This document shows, piece after piece, positions 61,594 through 63,307 of a DNA stretch of 63,307 bases. The translations under genes and the position numbers were made by a program. Source of the stretch: CAZLKN01 sp964560135 (lineage in GTDB: Bacteria > Actinomycetota > JAICYB01). A model generated the notes under the pieces. That model searched no databases. It had not been told where the DNA came from and saw nothing but the letters and a program-made list of their open reading frames with translations. The stretch spans positions 1 to 63,307 of the forward strand of contig CAZLKN010000011.1 in NCBI GenBank assembly GCA_964560135.1, in the 5' to 3' direction. Numbering within the stretch: position 1 is the stretch's first letter; each line of letters starts with the position of its first letter.

Positions 61594-62457
61594 ATGTCGA
61601 TCATCACGCTGGGCGTCGCATCGGGAGCCGTCTACGGGCTGGTGGCCGTGGGCATCGTCCTGGTCTACAAGGCCACCCGGGTCCTCAACTTCGCCCAGGC
61701 CGAGTTCGGCACCTTCGCCCTGTACCTGGTGTGGTTCCTCAGCCAGGAGTACAACGTGCCGTGGGCCGTGGCGGCGCTGATCGCCGTCGTGGCGATGACC
61801 GTGGCCGGGATCGGGTTCGAGCGCATCATCATCCGACCGATGGGAGATGCCTCCAAGGTCTCCCTGTCCGTCGCCACCGCCGGGTTCCTGCTCCTGATGT
61901 TCTCGATCGAGCTCAAGTTGTGGGGGCCGGCCCCCCGCCTCGTGCAGCCTCCATTGCGTGGCACCGGCGTCGAGATCTTCGGCGTCTTCCTCACCCCGAT
62001 GCATCTGGTCGGGCTTGGTGTGCTCGGCGTCTTCGCCGCTGGGCTCGGGATCCTCGTGGCACGCACCCGCTTGGGCTTGGGCCTTCTGGCCGTCGCCTCC
62101 GATCCCGAGACGGCACGGCTCATGGGTGTGCCCTACAACCGCGTTGCGGCCTTCACCTGGGGGACCTCCGGGGCGCTCGGTGCCGCTGCCGGGCTCATCA
62201 TCGGCCCCCTCGTGGGCGCGTTCGGCCCCCTGCAGCTCTCGCTTTCGCTGTTCGTGCAGGGTCTGGCCGCCGCCCTCCTCGGCGGACTCACCTCGCTCCC
62301 CGGTGCCCTCATCGGCGGGATCGCCGTGGGAGTGCTGGAGGCCGGGCTCCTGCGCTCGTTCCCCGGCGTCCCGGGCATCGGCAGCTACGGGATGCTCGCC
62401 GTGATCCTGCTCGTGCTGCTCCTGCGTCCCCGCGGGCTCCTGGGACGGGTGGCATGA
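61594..62457 (+). CDS. livH: Liv-type ABC permease (LivH)
   Basis: 287 residues from ATG 61594, AAGGGG site. LivH signature TRVLNFAQAEFGTF, eight hydrophobic helices and PRGLLGRVA near the end. Pairs with LivM downstream (ATGA overlap). Together with the binding protein divergent at 61482, it forms a second Liv-type system in this window, here with unfused permeases. Confidence 0.92.
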   Translation: MSIITLGVASGAVYGLVAVGIVLVYKATRVLNFAQAEFGTFALYLVWFLSQEYNVPWAVAALIAVVAMTVAGIGFERIIIRPMGDASKVSLSVATAGFLLLMFSIELKLWGPAPRLVQPPLRGTGVEIFGVFLTPMHLVGLGVLGVFAAGLGILVARTRLGLGLLAVASDPETARLMGVPYNRVAAFTWGTSGALGAAAGLIIGPLVGAFGPLQLSLSLFVQGLAAALLGGLTSLPGALIGGIAVGVLEAGLLRSFPGVPGIGSYGMLAVILLVLLLRPRGLLGRVA

Positions 62458-63307
62458 TCGCGCGCCTGCCTTCGTGGGTGCGGACCCTGCTGGTGGCCGC
62501 CGTCCTGATCCCGTTGCCCGTCGTGCTCTCCAGGGTCGGGCCCGGACTGCTGTCCCCGGTCTGGGCGCGCGCCTTGGCGCTGGGATTCGCGTTCGCCGTC
62601 GCCGCGATCGGGCTCAACGTGGTGATGGGCTACGCGGGCCAGATCTCCCTCGGCCACGCCGCCTTCCTCGGCGTGGGCGCGTTCGCCAGCGGCTACATCA
62701 CGAGCCAGCTCGGGATGCCGTTCATCGTGGGCGTGCTCGCCGGCGCCGGGGTCGGGGCGGTCGTCGCCTTCGTCATCGGACTCATCTCGCTGCGCATCGG
62801 CGGCATCTACCTCGCCATCTCCACGCTCGCCTTCGGCATCGCCATGTTCGACGGGCTCTTCAAGACGCCGTTGTTGACCCGGGGCTCGGCGGGGATGGAG
62901 CATCCGCGTCCGCAGATCGGCGACTTCGAGTTCAAGGAGAACGCCGACTACCTCGTGATCGTCGTGGCGCTCCTCATCGGGATCTGGGTGCTCGACCGCA
63001 ACATCACCCGGACGAAGCTCGGACGCGCCCTCTACGCGATCCGCGAGAACGAACAGGTTGCCGCGTCCCTCGGTGTGAACGTCGCCCTGTACAAGACGGG
63101 GGCCTTCGTGATCGCCGGCGCGATGACCGGTGTGGCCGGGTCGATGTACGCGGCCCTGGCCGGATTCGTGCAGGACCAGAACTTCCCCTTCTATCTCTCG
63201 CTGCTGTTCGTCATCATGATCGTCGTCGGGGGCCTGGGCTCCCGGGTGGGCGCCTTCATCGTGGCGAGCTTCTTCGCCATCATCCCGACCCTCGTCCGCG
63301 GCGTGGC
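62454..63307 (+). CDS. livM: Liv-type ABC permease (LivM), truncated by window edge
   Basis: Frame open from ATG 62454 to the window end (284 codons). LivM signature GYAGQISLGHAAFLGVGAFA and LKTGAFVIAG-type late segment are present. ATGA overlap with livH. The ATPase genes presumably follow outside the window. Confidence 0.9.
   Translation, partial: MIARLPSWVRTLLVAAVLIPLPVVLSRVGPGLLSPVWARALALGFAFAVAAIGLNVVMGYAGQISLGHAAFLGVGAFASGYITSQLGMPFIVGVLAGAGVGAVVAFVIGLISLRIGGIYLAISTLAFGIAMFDGLFKTPLLTRGSAGMEHPRPQIGDFEFKENADYLVIVVALLIGIWVLDRNITRTKLGRALYAIRENEQVAASLGVNVALYKTGAFVIAGAMTGVAGSMYAALAGFVQDQNFPFYLSLLFVIMIVVGGLGSRVGAFIVASFFAIIPTLVRGV

Noticed and set aside
1..63307. tRNA, rRNA, integrase or transposase genes
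   Set aside because: None could be seen by reading both strands; no conserved tRNA T-loop pattern or transposase motif was found.

Overview
The window is high-GC throughout, densely coded, and looks like the chromosome of an actinobacterium. Lineage clues are mycothiol synthase (mshD), a MarP-type membrane serine protease next to a PAC2-family protein, an F420/PPOX-type flavin-binding protein, many GTG/TTG starts and ATGA/GTGA stop-start overlaps, and almost no U-tract terminators. No photosynthesis genes, tRNA, rRNA, CRISPR array or transposase was seen, and the genus cannot be named from this sequence.

Layout. 0-4.3 kb (minus): arfB (cut by the window edge), an M3 oligopeptidase, and a fused alpha-beta 2-oxoacid dehydrogenase E1. 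4.6-11.6 kb (plus): a compact branched-chain-amino-acid-type (Liv) ABC operon built almost wholly from fusions: a lipoprotein binding protein, a LivH-LivM permease fusion, a membrane domain fused to a LivF-like ATPase, and a LivG-like ATPase fused to an MFS transporter resembling the PucC/BCD (bacteriochlorophyll delivery) family. 11.6-21.8 kb: housekeeping and mixed metabolic genes (VOC protein, amidase, ClpP, endonuclease IV, methyltransferase, metallo-beta-lactamase-fold hydrolase, a large secreted cupredoxin protein, mshD, an AAA/DUF4143 ATPase).

21.8-31.1 kb (minus): an 11-gene metal gene run. It starts with copper-type genes (membrane protein, anchored secreted protein, CopC-CopD fusion, small lipoprotein), continues through a CPBP protease, an orphan binding lipoprotein and an anchored protein, and ends with a Fur/Zur regulator and a Znu/Mnt-type metal ABC importer. 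31.1-36.1 kb: small coiled-coil protein, a second Fur-family regulator, an ABC exporter, YchF and a DMT transporter.

36.1-39.4 kb is repeat-rich: a cluster of alternating inverted modules, four copies of a hairpin element, tandem inverted repeats, and a pair of about 145-bp direct repeats flanking a gene for a response-regulator receiver domain fused through one membrane helix to an extracytoplasmic domain. 39.4-54.6 kb: VOC protein, aminoglycoside-phosphotransferase-like and MpaB-like genes, an NlpC/P60 hydrolase, a membrane-tethered ECF sigma factor, SDR, alpha/beta hydrolase, PAC2-MarP pair, secreted proteins, FAD oxidase, beta-propeller-like lipoprotein, BON protein, HAD phosphatase, AI-2E/PerM family protein and a flavin-type small protein.

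54.6-63.3 kb: a divergent system centred on a near-perfect 21-bp palindrome. Leftward: binding lipoprotein, TetR regulator, alpha/beta hydrolase, KAS III-like condensing enzyme, acyl-CoA synthetase, secreted lipase. Rightward: LivH and LivM permeases (LivM runs off the window). The gene content suggests regulated import and CoA activation of an acyl or hydrophobic compound (inference).
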